Assembly (NCBI GenBank): GCA_050011095.1
Contig: JBEKJU010000013.1
Span: 1 to 28,162, forward strand
Origin: JBEKJU01 sp050011095
GTDB lineage: Bacteria; Desulfobacterota; Syntrophorhabdia; Syntrophorhabdales; WCHB1-27
Length of the DNA: 28,162 nt
Direction of reading: 5' to 3'
Below the pieces are notes generated by a model. The model saw nothing but the letters and a program-made list of their open reading frames with translations, searched no databases and was not told the DNA's origin. Below are positions 14,376 through 23,127 of this stretch, one piece after another (within the stretch, counting starts at the first letter, position 1; each line of letters starts with the position of its first letter). The position numbers were made by a program, and so were the translations under genes.

Positions 14376-15032
14376 CTATTCAAAGAATTCCGAAAGGATC
14401 ATCTCGAAATTCTTCTGTATCGCCTTTCGCCCCTTCAGCATCTCCCCATGGCCGGGGACCAGGTATTCGACGTCCAGCTTCGACAGCATTCGGATGCTGT
14501 AAGCGAGCTGGTCCACGTCCCCGCCCGGCAGATCCGTCCTTCCCACGCCGAGATAGAAGACCGTGTCGCCGGACAGGAGGACTTTTTCCTTCTCCAGGTA
14601 AAGGCAGATGGAGCCGGGTGAGTGCCCTGGCGTCGGGATCACGAGGAGGGTCTTGTCCCCGAGGGTGAGGCGGCCTTCGTTCAGAAACAGCGTGAAAGGT
14701 CGCGCGGGCATCTGGGTCCCGGAGGCGAGGAAGAGTTCCTTGCCTTCCTGCTGCATGTAGGTGTATTCCTTCTTGCCTATGCCCCGAAGCACCTTCTCGT
14801 CGAAAAGGTCGGTTGCCTCGATGTGGTCGGGGTGTCCGTGGGTAAAGAGAATGACCTTGATGCGTCCCATGTCGAGGCCGTCATGGGCCATGGCGGCCTC
14901 GACATGGGTGAAGAGGTGGGCGTGGCCCGGATCGATAAGGGTGGGTACCGCGCCGTCGATAAAAACGGTGTTCGCGTTGTTCTCCTGCATCGACAGCCAT
15001 GGGTAGAAGTAAAGGTCTTTGAAAACTCTCAT
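14376..15032 (-). CDS. Metallo-beta-lactamase-fold hydrolase
   Basis: A 218-aa protein from ATG 15032-15030, with AGGAGG 4 bases upstream. The metal-binding HxHxDH motif is HGHPDH at residues 65-70; a second His ligand lies in TPGHSPGS, the bridging Asp in LSGDTVF, and the last His in VPGHGE. This is the glyoxalase II/persulfide dioxygenase-like branch of the fold. The exact substrate cannot be decided: hydroxyacylglutathione-like thioesters, persulfides or others are possible. It is on the same strand as the HcyBio and cysK genes, 158 bases downstream, which favours a sulfur- or thiol-related role by context only. Confidence 0.88.
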   Translation of the reverse strand: MRVFKDLYFYPWLSMQENNANTVFIDGAVPTLIDPGHAHLFTHVEAAMAHDGLDMGRIKVILFTHGHPDHIEATDLFDEKVLRGIGKKEYTYMQQEGKELFLASGTQMPARPFTLFLNEGRLTLGDKTLLVIPTPGHSPGSICLYLEKEKVLLSGDTVFYLGVGRTDLPGGDVDQLAYSIRMLSKLDVEYLVPGHGEMLKGRKAIQKNFEMILSEFFE

Positions 15033-15190
15033 GGGGCCTCCTTGATCCGGAACTCTAAAAGACCGGTCTCCATCCTCCGAAAGACTCAAAGGCGGCGTGG
15101 CGTGACCGATAGAGGGGTGACACGGCTCTCCCGGCGAGGCGCAACCGGCTGCCTGCCCCAAAAACGCATATGGCCGCATATGGGCGCAAG

Positions 15191-16390
15191 TCAGTCCGGG
15201 CGCTCCTCAAGGAACTGCACTGCCTGAGCCTCACCGGGCCGGGGCAGATGCTCCAATGGCTCCGACAAAAGGAAATTCCCGGAGCCGATCCATTCCTTGA
15301 GGACCGTCGCGATCTCTCTCGCTTTCGAATAGCTGGAGATGGGAAAGGCGGGTATCTCTTTTCCGTTTACCCATACCGAACCTGACTTCAACTGCGCATA
15401 ACTGACCTCGGCGAGGCTCCCCGGAATCCGGTTAGGATAGTCGTTCCCGTAATCGACCACCTGGGCAAATAGCTCCTCATCGGGCCTCGACGTGAAGTAT
15501 GCCATCTCCTCATCCAGCACGGGGATCGGGATGCCCACGCCGACGAACATCGTCGCCCCATAGCCGATAAAACTCGCCCCTTTAAGGAATCCTGGGCTCA
15601 TCAGCTTGGCGTTGCCCGTTGTCGCCAGCGTTCCCGCTCCGGCCTTCACCAGGCCTTCCGGCGTCCGGGGCACATCGGGGTTATGCTGCGTTCCTCTCCC
15701 CGCCACGTACCCGACGCCCCCCCCGAGGAATATCCGCGTTCCCATGCCGATCGTCCTGTAAAGGGGGTCCTTCAGGAGCGGGGAAAGCTGCCCGGCGCTG
15801 CAATAGTTCGCGTTTCCGAGGTGAGGCTTGAGAAGCCCCATGTAGGTGTGGATAACGCGGTTGGTAACATTCACCGCCACATTGTAATTTTGATACGAGT
15901 TTCTCGGGTTATAGAGATAGGCCTCGTTCACGGTATCCTTGCTTATATAGGTCTCGATCTTGCGCCGGGGATAGCAGTCGGTACCATAGGCGGTCGCCAC
16001 GAGCCTTATGCTCTTCCCGGCCACGAACTCCTCGATCACGTGGCCGCCTCCGTATTTGAACTCACCGGGGTAGACCTTGTTGCGGGGATCGTCATCGGGC
16101 GTGGCGGTTGCGCCGATATAGATATCGACGGCCGCGAGGCCGCAGTAGCAGGGCACGTCGTTGAGATAGCATGTGCCTCCCCCTATCTTGATCCGGGGCT
16201 TCGAATGGCCGACGTTAATAAACATCCCGCTCGAACACATGGGACCGAAGGTGCCCGTCGTCACGACATCGACCTTTTGCGCCGCGGCCTTTGTACCCTT
16301 CTCCCTGACAAGGTCTATCATCTCCTCGGCCGTCACGACGACCACCTTGCCTTCCTTGATTTTCGTGTTGATGTCCTGGACGGTCTTCAA
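15191..16390 (-). CDS. Homocysteine biosynthesis protein (HcyBio, DUF39 family)
   Basis: A 399-aa protein of the family that inserts sulfide sulfur into aspartate semialdehyde to make homocysteine in anaerobes, an alternative to acetyl- or succinyl-homoserine sulfhydrylation. Conserved Cys are visible at 52 (GPMCSSGMF), 74/81/83 (GGGTCYLNDVPCYCG) and 139 (YGTDCYPRR); family work points to N-terminal and central Cys of this kind as essential. The start is TTG 16390-16388, because its TTGA overlaps the cysK stop, GGAGG lies 9 bases before it and no other suitable start exists. The usual NIL/ferredoxin partner gene is not adjacent; the neighbours are cysK and an MBL hydrolase. Confidence 0.9.
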   Translation of the reverse strand: MKTVQDINTKIKEGKVVVVTAEEMIDLVREKGTKAAAQKVDVVTTGTFGPMCSSGMFINVGHSKPRIKIGGGTCYLNDVPCYCGLAAVDIYIGATATPDDDPRNKVYPGEFKYGGGHVIEEFVAGKSIRLVATAYGTDCYPRRKIETYISKDTVNEAYLYNPRNSYQNYNVAVNVTNRVIHTYMGLLKPHLGNANYCSAGQLSPLLKDPLYRTIGMGTRIFLGGGVGYVAGRGTQHNPDVPRTPEGLVKAGAGTLATTGNAKLMSPGFLKGASFIGYGATMFVGVGIPIPVLDEEMAYFTSRPDEELFAQVVDYGNDYPNRIPGSLAEVSYAQLKSGSVWVNGKEIPAFPISSYSKAREIATVLKEWIGSGNFLLSEPLEHLPRPGEAQAVQFLEERPD

Positions 16391-17349
16391 ATCGCTTTAC
16401 CTCCGGAAGGCTTCTCATCCTTCATATATGGCGCGAAGAGGTCCGTGGACAGATAGCGGTCGCCCAAATCCGGCAGAATGACGACCACCAGCTTGCCCTT
16501 GAACTCCTCTTTAGCCGCGACCTCCAGGGCGGCCCACATGGCAGCGCCGGAAGAGATGCCACAAAAGATACCCTCTTCCCTGGCGAGTCTTCGCGCAGTG
16601 TCAAACGCCGCGTCGTTCGGGACGGCCACCACTCTGTCGATAACCTTTCTATTGAGTATCTCCGGTATAAATCCAGGGCCGAGGCCCTGGATTTTGTGCG
16701 GTCCGGGCGGGCCTCCCGAGAGAACTGAAGAGTTTTCGGGCTCCACGGCGATTGCCATGAAGGACGGCTTTCTGCTCCTGATCACCTCTGCCGCGCCGGA
16801 AATCGTACCGCCCGTCCCGACGCCCGCCACGAGAACATCGACCCGGCCATCCGTATCGTTCCATATCTCTTCCGCAGTCGTTTTCCGGTGTATCTCGACG
16901 TTTGCCGGATTGCTGAACTGCTGGAGCATAAGGGCGTCGGGGTGCCGCCTGGTGATCTCCTCCGCCTTTTCTATCGCCCCCCGCATGCCCCGGTTGCCGG
17001 GTGTCAAGACCAGTTCGGCCCCGAGGGCGCGGAGCATGCCTTTTCGCTCCTGGCTCATGGTCTCAGGCATGGTCAGTATCAGGCGGTAACCCTTGATTGC
17101 ACAGACAAAGGCGAGGGCCACGCCCGTATTCCCGCTCGTCGGCTCCACCACGATCGAACCCTGTCTGAGTCTTCCCATATCTTCGGCGGCCTTCACCATC
17201 GACACGCCGATCCTGTCCTTGACGCTCCCGCAGGGATTGAAGAATTCGAGCTTCGCCACCACCTCTGCATGCAGGTTGCGGGCAAGCTTGTTGATCCTCA
17301 CGAGGGGTGTATTCCCTATCAGCTCTGTCATATCGCGGGCTATCGTCAT
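16387..17349 (-). CDS. cysK: Cysteine synthase (O-acetylserine sulfhydrylase)
   Basis: A 320-aa PLP enzyme forming cysteine from O-acetylserine and sulfide. The PLP lysine is Lys44 in NPCGSVKDR, the substrate loop is PTSGNTG at 70-76, and the phosphate-binding GTGGT lies in VAGVGTGGTISG. ATG 17349 is preferred (GAGG 5 bases upstream); a TTG seven codons earlier is the alternative. The stop overlaps the start of the HcyBio gene, so cysteine and homocysteine synthesis are translationally linked. It is preceded by a -10 box and a palindrome at the predicted transcription start. Confidence 0.93.
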   Translation of the reverse strand: MTIARDMTELIGNTPLVRINKLARNLHAEVVAKLEFFNPCGSVKDRIGVSMVKAAEDMGRLRQGSIVVEPTSGNTGVALAFVCAIKGYRLILTMPETMSQERKGMLRALGAELVLTPGNRGMRGAIEKAEEITRRHPDALMLQQFSNPANVEIHRKTTAEEIWNDTDGRVDVLVAGVGTGGTISGAAEVIRSRKPSFMAIAVEPENSSVLSGGPPGPHKIQGLGPGFIPEILNRKVIDRVVAVPNDAAFDTARRLAREEGIFCGISSGAAMWAALEVAAKEEFKGKLVVVILPDLGDRYLSTDLFAPYMKDEKPSGGKAI

Positions 17350-17372
17350 AGGCACCTCGGTTCTCCGCAAGG

Positions 17373-17396
17373 CTCGACCGGTCGAGGAATAGTATA
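17373..17396 (-). promoter_or_regulatory. cysK promoter -10 with 14-bp palindrome at the start site
   Basis: On the minus strand TATACT (17396-17391) is a 5/6 match to the -10 consensus; no good -35 is seen. The perfect palindrome CTCGACCGGTCGAG (17373-17386) spans the expected transcription start, an operator-like position. A second small inverted repeat GGACT-GATA-AGTCC (17405-17418) covers the -35 area. A repressor responding to sulfur or cysteine status would fit, but no regulator gene is nearby. Confidence 0.45.
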
Positions 17397-17449
17397 GCAG
17401 AGACGGACTGATAAGTCCTGTTTGAATCGCCCGGCGGCGAATCGCCCTG

Positions 17450-18139
17450 TCAGCGGATATCTATATTGAATTTTATCTCTGCCTCGGACCTTCGCCCGTA
17501 GATCGGCTTCACCTCTTCCCGATGACCCAGCGCATCGCCGGCCATTCCCGCCCTCAGGAGGGCCTCTCCCGAGACCCGCTGAAACGCGCCGTCGATCATG
17601 CGGAGCCCTTCCATCCCTTCGAGAACGGTCCTGCAGAGCCTCAGGCCGGTTCCGAAACAAAGGCAGGGGAGGGGGATCGATTCCCTGATCCGCTCGGGCG
17701 TGAAGGCGTGAAAACCGTCGACCCGAATGACCGCGCCGTTGAGCACGCGGTAGAGGGCAAAAAAGACCTCTCCCTTTTTTGCGTCGATAAGCGGGCAGAG
17801 ATAATAGCCCTCCATGAAGGCGAAGGGAAAGGCGAGGACATCGAGCGTCGGGACGCCAAGAAGCGGGATGCCTAGACCCTCGGCGAGGCCTTTGCAGAAG
17901 GCGAGGGCCACCCTGACGCCGGTGAAGGAGCCGGGACCGAGCGTGACGAGCAGGCAAGACAGGTCCTTGACCGTATATCCGTGGTCAGCCAGCATTCGGG
18001 AGACCTTGACGGGCAAGACCTCCGACGAGTGGCGCTCCGCGCGTGAGTGGCGTTCCTCGATGAGCAGGTCGTCCGTCCCGAGGACGAGATTGAGAAAGTC
18101 CATGGAATTGTCGAGGCCGAAAAGAAGCCTATCTGCCAT
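17450..18139 (-). CDS. tsaB: tRNA N6-threonylcarbamoyladenosine biosynthesis protein TsaB
   Basis: A 229-aa ASKHA-fold protein, partner of TsaD in t6A37 tRNA modification. The family signature GPGSFTGVRVALAFCKGLA is at about residues 68-86, following the N-terminal FGLDNSMDFLNLVL strand. The fold's ATP-site residues are degenerate, as usual in TsaB. Its start overlaps the 3' end of rseP by 11 bases, making it the last gene of the rpsB operon. Family length (about 220-235 aa) is matched. Confidence 0.9.
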   Translation of the reverse strand: MADRLLFGLDNSMDFLNLVLGTDDLLIEERHSRAERHSSEVLPVKVSRMLADHGYTVKDLSCLLVTLGPGSFTGVRVALAFCKGLAEGLGIPLLGVPTLDVLAFPFAFMEGYYLCPLIDAKKGEVFFALYRVLNGAVIRVDGFHAFTPERIRESIPLPCLCFGTGLRLCRTVLEGMEGLRMIDGAFQRVSGEALLRAGMAGDALGHREEVKPIYGRRSEAEIKFNIDIR

Positions 18140-19202
18140 GAAAGAGTCTCATGACGTCGTTGAATGTGGCGAAGACCATGATGCACACGAGAATGCCGAG
18201 GCCCACCTTTTGCGCCATTTCGAGGGTCCTGGTAGGTATTCTGCGGCGCGATATGAATTCTATGATCGAGAAGAATATATGGCCGCCGTCGAGGATGGGG
18301 ATCGGAAGCAGGTTGATAACCCCCAGGTTGATGCTGATCAGGGCGACGAAGAGGAGGAAACTGCTCTTTCCTGCCTTTGCGCGTTCGCCGACCTGCTGAA
18401 AGATCAAGATGGGGCCGCCCACATTCTTCGCGGAGATGCTGCCCTTTATCAGCTTCACAATGCCGACGATGGTCAATTCCGTCATGTTATAGGTATCGAC
18501 AAAGGCCTTCGTTGTGGCGCCCGCCAGTGACTCCCTCCTGATTTCCGTCGCGGGGCCGACCCCTATAAGCCTCACCTTGCCCACCGTCTCGCCGAAGACA
18601 TTCTTTTCATCACGAAGTTTCGGGGTGATCCACATATCCATGACCTGGCCGTGCCTCGTGATCTCGAATTTCAACGGGCGGGCGTCGGCGGCTCCGTTGA
18701 CAATCTTCTGAAGCTCGCCCCACTGGTGGACCTCACGGCCGTTTATCCGCGTGATGATGTCTTCCTGCCTGAGGCCGGCGGAATAGGCGGGGTCCCCCGG
18801 TATTACCTGCCCGATCTGAGTCGACGTCGAGAGAACGGGATATCCCGTCAGGAGCATCACGAAGAAGACCACCACGGCGAAGAGGATGTTGAAGAAGGGA
18901 CCGGCAAAGGCGATCGCCGTCCTGACGAGGGGGGGCTTATTCGAAAAAGACCGCGAAGCCTCTTCGTCAGGCACGACGTCGTCGGTCGACTCGCCGAGCA
19001 TCTTGACGTACCCGCCCAGGGGCAGGGCGGAGACGGCGTACTCTGTCTCGCCTTTCCTGAAGGTCAGGAGCTTCTTGCCAAAACCGAGCGAAAATGAAAG
19101 GACCTTCACGTGCGCGAGGCGGGCAACAAGAAAATGGCCGAACTCATGCACGAATATGAGTATGCTCAGGACAATTATGAAGTAGAGCGCATTAATAATC
19201 AT
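18129..19202 (-). CDS. rseP: RIP metalloprotease RseP (site-2 protease)
   Basis: A 357-aa inner-membrane zinc metalloprotease that cleaves membrane-embedded anti-sigma factors and signal peptide remnants. The zinc site HEFGH is at residues 19-23 in the first helix, and the third ligand is in LLPIPILDGGH near the third membrane helix. One PDZ domain covers about residues 120-195 (IGQVIPGDPAYSAGL, then DIITRINGREV), compared with two in E. coli RseP. AGGAGG is just upstream, and the start overlaps the dxr stop by 11 bases. Confidence 0.94.
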   Translation of the reverse strand: MIINALYFIIVLSILIFVHEFGHFLVARLAHVKVLSFSLGFGKKLLTFRKGETEYAVSALPLGGYVKMLGESTDDVVPDEEASRSFSNKPPLVRTAIAFAGPFFNILFAVVVFFVMLLTGYPVLSTSTQIGQVIPGDPAYSAGLRQEDIITRINGREVHQWGELQKIVNGAADARPLKFEITRHGQVMDMWITPKLRDEKNVFGETVGKVRLIGVGPATEIRRESLAGATTKAFVDTYNMTELTIVGIVKLIKGSISAKNVGGPILIFQQVGERAKAGKSSFLLFVALISINLGVINLLPIPILDGGHIFFSIIEFISRRRIPTRTLEMAQKVGLGILVCIMVFATFNDVMRLFHGR

Positions 19203-20346
19203 TCATCCTCCTCAGGCGGTCTTGCACGTAGTTTGTCGCCCACCCGTGCATCTCCCAGATTGCAGCGAGATCATCTATCTCCTTCACGACCGGGTGGTTT
19301 TGCAGCGCTTCCTCCACGAGGCGGGGGATATCGGTGAAGCCGATCCTTCCATCGACGAAGGCAGAGGACGCGAGCTCATTGGCCGCATTCAGCGTGATGA
19401 GCGCGCCGTCACCCGCACCGAGTGCCTCGTAGGCGAGCCTGAGAGCGGGAAACCGCTCCGTGTCAGGGGCATAAAAGGTTAGCGCGCCTCGCTCCACGAG
19501 GTCCACCTTCCCGAAGGGTGTGGTCTTGCGCTCTCCTCCGTTAAGGGCGAAGGCAATGGGGATCTTCATGTCCGGGTAGGCCATGTAGGCGAAGACGGAG
19601 CCATCCACGAGGTGGACCATGCCGTGGACGATGCTCTCGGGATGGACCACGACCCTGATCTTTTTCCCGTCCATATCAAAAAGCCAGCGCGCCTCGATAA
19701 CCTCGAGGCCCTTGTTCATGAGCGTCGCGGAATCGATGGTCACCTTTCTCCCCATCTGCCACGTGGGATGGCAAAGGGCCTGCTCCGCGGTGACCGTTCT
19801 CAGCTCCCCGGCCGAGAGGTTCCTGAAGGGCCCACCGGAGGCCGTGACAACGAGCGCCTCGATCTCATCTCTCTTCATGCCTTGCATCAGTTGATAAAGC
19901 GCCGAGTGCTCGCTGTCAATGGGAAGGAGGGTAGCACCCTTTCCGCTGACCAGCCTCGATATGAGCCTGCCCGCCATGACCAGGCTCTCCTTGTTCGCGA
20001 GGGCGAGGACCTTGCCCTGTGTGAGCGCCTCGATCGTCGGCTCGAGTCCGATGGTCCCCGGAAGGGCATTGACGATCATCTCCCCGTCGACCCTGACCAG
20101 GTCCTTCATGCCCGCCGGACCGGTCAGTCTCCGTGCGCTGCCAAAGGCGACCCGGTCGGCGAGGTCTCCCTCAGACACGCAGGCAAACCGCGGCCTGAAC
20201 CGTCTGATCTGCTCGTTAAAAAGCTGCACGTTTTCCCGGCAGGAGAGGCCGATCAGTTCGAAGTCGTCCGGCTGGCTTGCGATGACCTCGAGGGTGGACC
20301 TTCCGATCGAACCGGTGGAGCCGAGTATGATGATCCCTTTTTTCAT
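19192..20346 (-). CDS. dxr: 1-deoxy-D-xylulose 5-phosphate reductoisomerase
   Basis: A 384-aa enzyme converting DXP to MEP in the non-mevalonate isoprenoid pathway, NADPH- and metal-dependent. The NADPH-binding GSTGSIG is at residues 9-15; the metal and substrate elements LPIDSEHSALYQ and TASGGPF are present mid-protein, and TMNKGLEVIEA-like SATLMNKGLEVIEA follows. ATG 20346 overlaps the cdsA stop in an ATGA unit. Length matches the family (380-400 aa). Confidence 0.95.
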   Translation of the reverse strand: MKKGIIILGSTGSIGRSTLEVIASQPDDFELIGLSCRENVQLFNEQIRRFRPRFACVSEGDLADRVAFGSARRLTGPAGMKDLVRVDGEMIVNALPGTIGLEPTIEALTQGKVLALANKESLVMAGRLISRLVSGKGATLLPIDSEHSALYQLMQGMKRDEIEALVVTASGGPFRNLSAGELRTVTAEQALCHPTWQMGRKVTIDSATLMNKGLEVIEARWLFDMDGKKIRVVVHPESIVHGMVHLVDGSVFAYMAYPDMKIPIAFALNGGERKTTPFGKVDLVERGALTFYAPDTERFPALRLAYEALGAGDGALITLNAANELASSAFVDGRIGFTDIPRLVEEALQNHPVVKEIDDLAAIWEMHGWATNYVQDRLRRMNDY

Positions 20347-21137
20347 TGCCTGACGCCCAGGAGATAGTAGTAGAGGAACGGCGCCGTGAGGAGAAAGCTG
20401 TCGATCCTGTCGAGCAGACCTCCATGGCCGGGAATCAGGTGGGAAGAATCTTTTACCCCGTACACCCTCTTCGCAATCGACTCCAGTATGTCCCCGAGCT
20501 GTCCGAAAAGACCGATGGCGCACCCCATGGCGACCGAGGCGCGGAGGGTCACACCGAGTCTCCCCCTGAAGAGGAGCGCCACAAGCACCGCCCCCGCCAC
20601 CGCGCCCAGGAGCCCCTCGTACGTCTTCTTGGGGCTGATCAGCGGTGCGATCTTATGCCGTCCCGCCGTCTTTCCAATGAGGTATGCACCCGTGTCGCTT
20701 GCCCATATGGTCAAAAGGAGGATGAGGGGCAGGAGGCGGTCGATCTCCTTCAGGCCATAGAGAAAGAAAAGGGGCAGGGCGAGAAATACCTCCGCCAGGA
20801 CGAGCACGGCGAGGGACCTCCCGATTTCCCTGTTAAACGAGAGGATGTCGGGCCCTCGGGCCGTTACCTTGAACGCGAGATATGCCGCCGGAGAAAAGAG
20901 GAGCCATAGCGGGTAGAAGGAGATGCCGACGTAGAGGGGTATGAGGCCGAGAGCGATGAGGAGGGTGATGACAGGGACATTGGTTACCTTGGCCATGGAC
21001 GAAAATTCGTACGCCGCCATAATGAGCACGATTCCCATGAAGAGGAAGAACGGCTTCGGCGCGAGAATTATGAACAACAGCACGATGATGGGGCCGAAGA
21101 CGAAGGCAGAGATGAGCCTTTTCCTGAGATCCCCCAC
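20343..21137 (-). CDS. cdsA: Phosphatidate cytidylyltransferase
   Basis: A 264-aa polytopic membrane protein making CDP-diacylglycerol from phosphatidate and CTP. About seven or eight hydrophobic segments are visible. The family signature near the C-terminus, KDSSHLIPGHGGLLDRIDS (about residues 225-243), and the earlier WASDTGAYLIGK with KTYEG are complete. The start is GTG 21137-21135, immediately after the uppS TAA, with AAGGA upstream in the uppS tail. Confidence 0.95.
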   Translation of the reverse strand: MGDLRKRLISAFVFGPIIVLLFIILAPKPFFLFMGIVLIMAAYEFSSMAKVTNVPVITLLIALGLIPLYVGISFYPLWLLFSPAAYLAFKVTARGPDILSFNREIGRSLAVLVLAEVFLALPLFFLYGLKEIDRLLPLILLLTIWASDTGAYLIGKTAGRHKIAPLISPKKTYEGLLGAVAGAVLVALLFRGRLGVTLRASVAMGCAIGLFGQLGDILESIAKRVYGVKDSSHLIPGHGGLLDRIDSFLLTAPFLYYYLLGVRQ

Positions 21138-21854
21138 TTAGATTTCCTTCAGGCTGCCGAATCTTCTTTTTCTTCCCGTGAAATCCCTCAAGGCCTTCTG
21201 ATAAGCCTCCCTCCTGAAATCAGGCCACAGCGTTTCCGTGACATATATCTCCGTATATGCCATCTGCCAGAGGAGAAAATTGCTCAACCTCATTTCCCCG
21301 CTCGTCCTGATGAGAAGATCGGGATCGGGCATGCCGGCGGTATAAAGGTGCCTGCTGAACTCCCTTTCATCTATGCGCTTTGGCCCGCCTTTCGCGAATT
21401 CCGCGGCGATCGACCGGGCCGCGCGGAGGATCTCCTCCCTTCCGCTATATGAGAGGGCTATATTGAGGAATAGCGATCTGCTCTTGCCGGTCTCCTCCAT
21501 GACACTCCCGAGCTGCTCCTGCAGATTGTCGGGGAGGTCGCCTATTTCGCCTATCGCATTGAATCTCACGTCCTTTTCCCGCATCAAGGGTAGTTCACTC
21601 TCGAGATAGGCGCCCAAAAGCGTGAGGAGCCCCTTTACCTCATCCCGCGGTCTTGACCAGTTTTCCTTTGAAAAGGCATAGAGCGTGAGGTACGGGATGG
21701 CGAGGTCTCTCGTCGTCGTGACAATCTCCCTCACCGACTCCATGCCGGCGATGTGCCCTTCGATCCTGGAAAGCGCCCGGTTCCTCGCCCATCGTCCGTT
21801 ACCATCCATGATGATCGCAACATGCCGGGGCAGCTTCTCCTTATTGCCGGTCAT
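21138..21854 (-). CDS. uppS: Undecaprenyl diphosphate synthase (cis-prenyltransferase)
   Basis: A 238-aa enzyme adding isopentenyl units to farnesyl diphosphate to form the C55 lipid carrier for cell-wall synthesis. The catalytic MDGNGRWA is at residues 16-23; YAFSKENWSRP follows at about 59-69, and the C-terminal signature DLLIRTSGEMRLSNFLLWQ (about residues 177-195) is intact. Placed between frr and cdsA, the order found in many bacteria; 4-base gap after frr. Confidence 0.96.
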   Translation of the reverse strand: MTGNKEKLPRHVAIIMDGNGRWARNRALSRIEGHIAGMESVREIVTTTRDLAIPYLTLYAFSKENWSRPRDEVKGLLTLLGAYLESELPLMREKDVRFNAIGEIGDLPDNLQEQLGSVMEETGKSRSLFLNIALSYSGREEILRAARSIAAEFAKGGPKRIDEREFSRHLYTAGMPDPDLLIRTSGEMRLSNFLLWQMAYTEIYVTETLWPDFRREAYQKALRDFTGRKRRFGSLKEI

Positions 21855-21858
21855 AATA

Positions 21859-22416
21859 TCAGATCTCCAGGATCTCCTTTTCCTTTTCCGAGTATATGCC
21901 TTCGGAGACGGAAATATACTTGTCGGTGGTCTTCTGGACCTCCTCCTGGAGCTTGAATGCCTCGTCCTTCGAAAGGGCCTTATCCTTTTCCATTTTCTTC
22001 AGCTTCTCGTTCGTGTCCCTCCTGACGTTGCGCATCGCCACTTTCGTGGTCTCGAGCATTTTTCCGCCCAGTTTTGTCAGCTCTCGTCTCCGTTCCTCGG
22101 TGAGGCGCGGGAAAACCAGGCGGATCACCTTTCCGTCGGACATGGGGTTGACCCCCAGGTCGGATTTCTGGATCGCCTTCTCTATCTCTCCTATGGACGC
22201 TGCGTCCCAGGGCTGAATCGTGATGGTCCGACTGTCGGGGACCGAGATGGTCGCGACCTGATTGAGGGGAGTGGGCTGGCCATAGTAGCTGACCTTGATA
22301 TCTTCGAGGAGCGAGATCGACGCCACCCCTGTTCTGAGTTTCGATAGGTCTTTCCGGAGCGTGCTTATCGACTTCTTTAATTTCTCCTCAAATTCACCGA
22401 TCACACCGTCAGCCAT
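21859..22416 (-). CDS. frr: Ribosome recycling factor
   Basis: A 185-aa protein that, with EF-G, splits post-termination ribosomes. ATG 22416 (MADGVIGEFEEKL) follows AGGGGG by 5 bases and gives the standard RRF length; a GTG at 22422 that overlaps the pyrH stop would add two residues. Conserved LRTGVAS near residue 30, YYGQPTPLNQVA at 46-57, and the C-terminal helical KDEAFKLQEEVQKTTDKYI are all present. Confidence 0.96.
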   Translation of the reverse strand: MADGVIGEFEEKLKKSISTLRKDLSKLRTGVASISLLEDIKVSYYGQPTPLNQVATISVPDSRTITIQPWDAASIGEIEKAIQKSDLGVNPMSDGKVIRLVFPRLTEERRRELTKLGGKMLETTKVAMRNVRRDTNEKLKKMEKDKALSKDEAFKLQEEVQKTTDKYISVSEGIYSEKEKEILEI

Positions 22417-22418
22417 AT

Positions 22419-23126
22419 TCACCCCCTGACAATAGTGCCTACAGGTTCACCGAGCACTGCCTTTCTCATGTTTTCCGGGTCCCTGACGTTGAATACGACG
22501 ATGGGCAGGCCGTTTTGCATGCAGAGTGATATGGCCGTGGCGTCCATCACCTTGAGGTTGCGCCTCAGCACTTCCATATAGGTGATCTCAGGAAAAAAAA
22601 CCGCATCTCCGTGCAGCTCCGGGTCCTTGTCGTAGACACCGTTTACCCTCGTTGCCTTGAGTATCGCATCGGCACCGATCTCGACGGCCCGCAGCGCCGC
22701 GGCCGTGTCCGTGGTAAAAAAGGGATTACCCGTTCCTCCGGCGAATATGACTACCCGGCCCTTCTCGATGTGGCGGATGGCCCTTCTCCTGACGTACGGC
22801 TCGGCTATTGCCGCCATCTGAAGGGCGGTTTGCACCCGCACGGTCAGACCGAGCCTCTCAAGGTTATCCTGCAGGGCGAGGGCGTTCATGACCGTGGCGA
22901 TCATGCCCATGTAGTCGCCGGTAGCCCGGTCCATGCCCTGCTTTTCGGCGCGCATGCCCCTGTAGATATTGCCCCCGCCGACAACGATGGCGACCTCGAC
23001 GGCTGTCTCCCTTACGCCCTTGACCTGCCCGGCAATCTCCCCCATGGTTTCGGGGTCGATGCCATAGCCCTCTTTTCCCATGAGGGCCTCGCCGCTGAGT
23101 TTAAGGAGGACTCTCCTATAGGCCAT
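22419..23126 (-). CDS. pyrH: Uridylate kinase
   Basis: A 235-aa amino-acid-kinase-fold enzyme phosphorylating UMP to UDP with ATP, hexameric and allosterically regulated in bacteria. The N-terminal VLLKLSGEALMG, VGGGNIYRG at about residues 48-56, and FAGGTGNPFFTTDTAAALRA at about 129-148 are all typical. The start is one base after the tsf stop. Normal length. Confidence 0.96.
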   Translation of the reverse strand: MAYRRVLLKLSGEALMGKEGYGIDPETMGEIAGQVKGVRETAVEVAIVVGGGNIYRGMRAEKQGMDRATGDYMGMIATVMNALALQDNLERLGLTVRVQTALQMAAIAEPYVRRRAIRHIEKGRVVIFAGGTGNPFFTTDTAAALRAVEIGADAILKATRVNGVYDKDPELHGDAVFFPEITYMEVLRRNLKVMDATAISLCMQNGLPIVVFNVRDPENMRKAVLGEPVGTIVRG

Positions 23127-23127
23127 T

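Noticed and set aside
15150..15190. Short direct repeat GCATATGG / GCATATGG between the MBL and HcyBio genes
   Set aside because: Only two copies of about 9 bases, no wider structure; likely chance or a minor slip.
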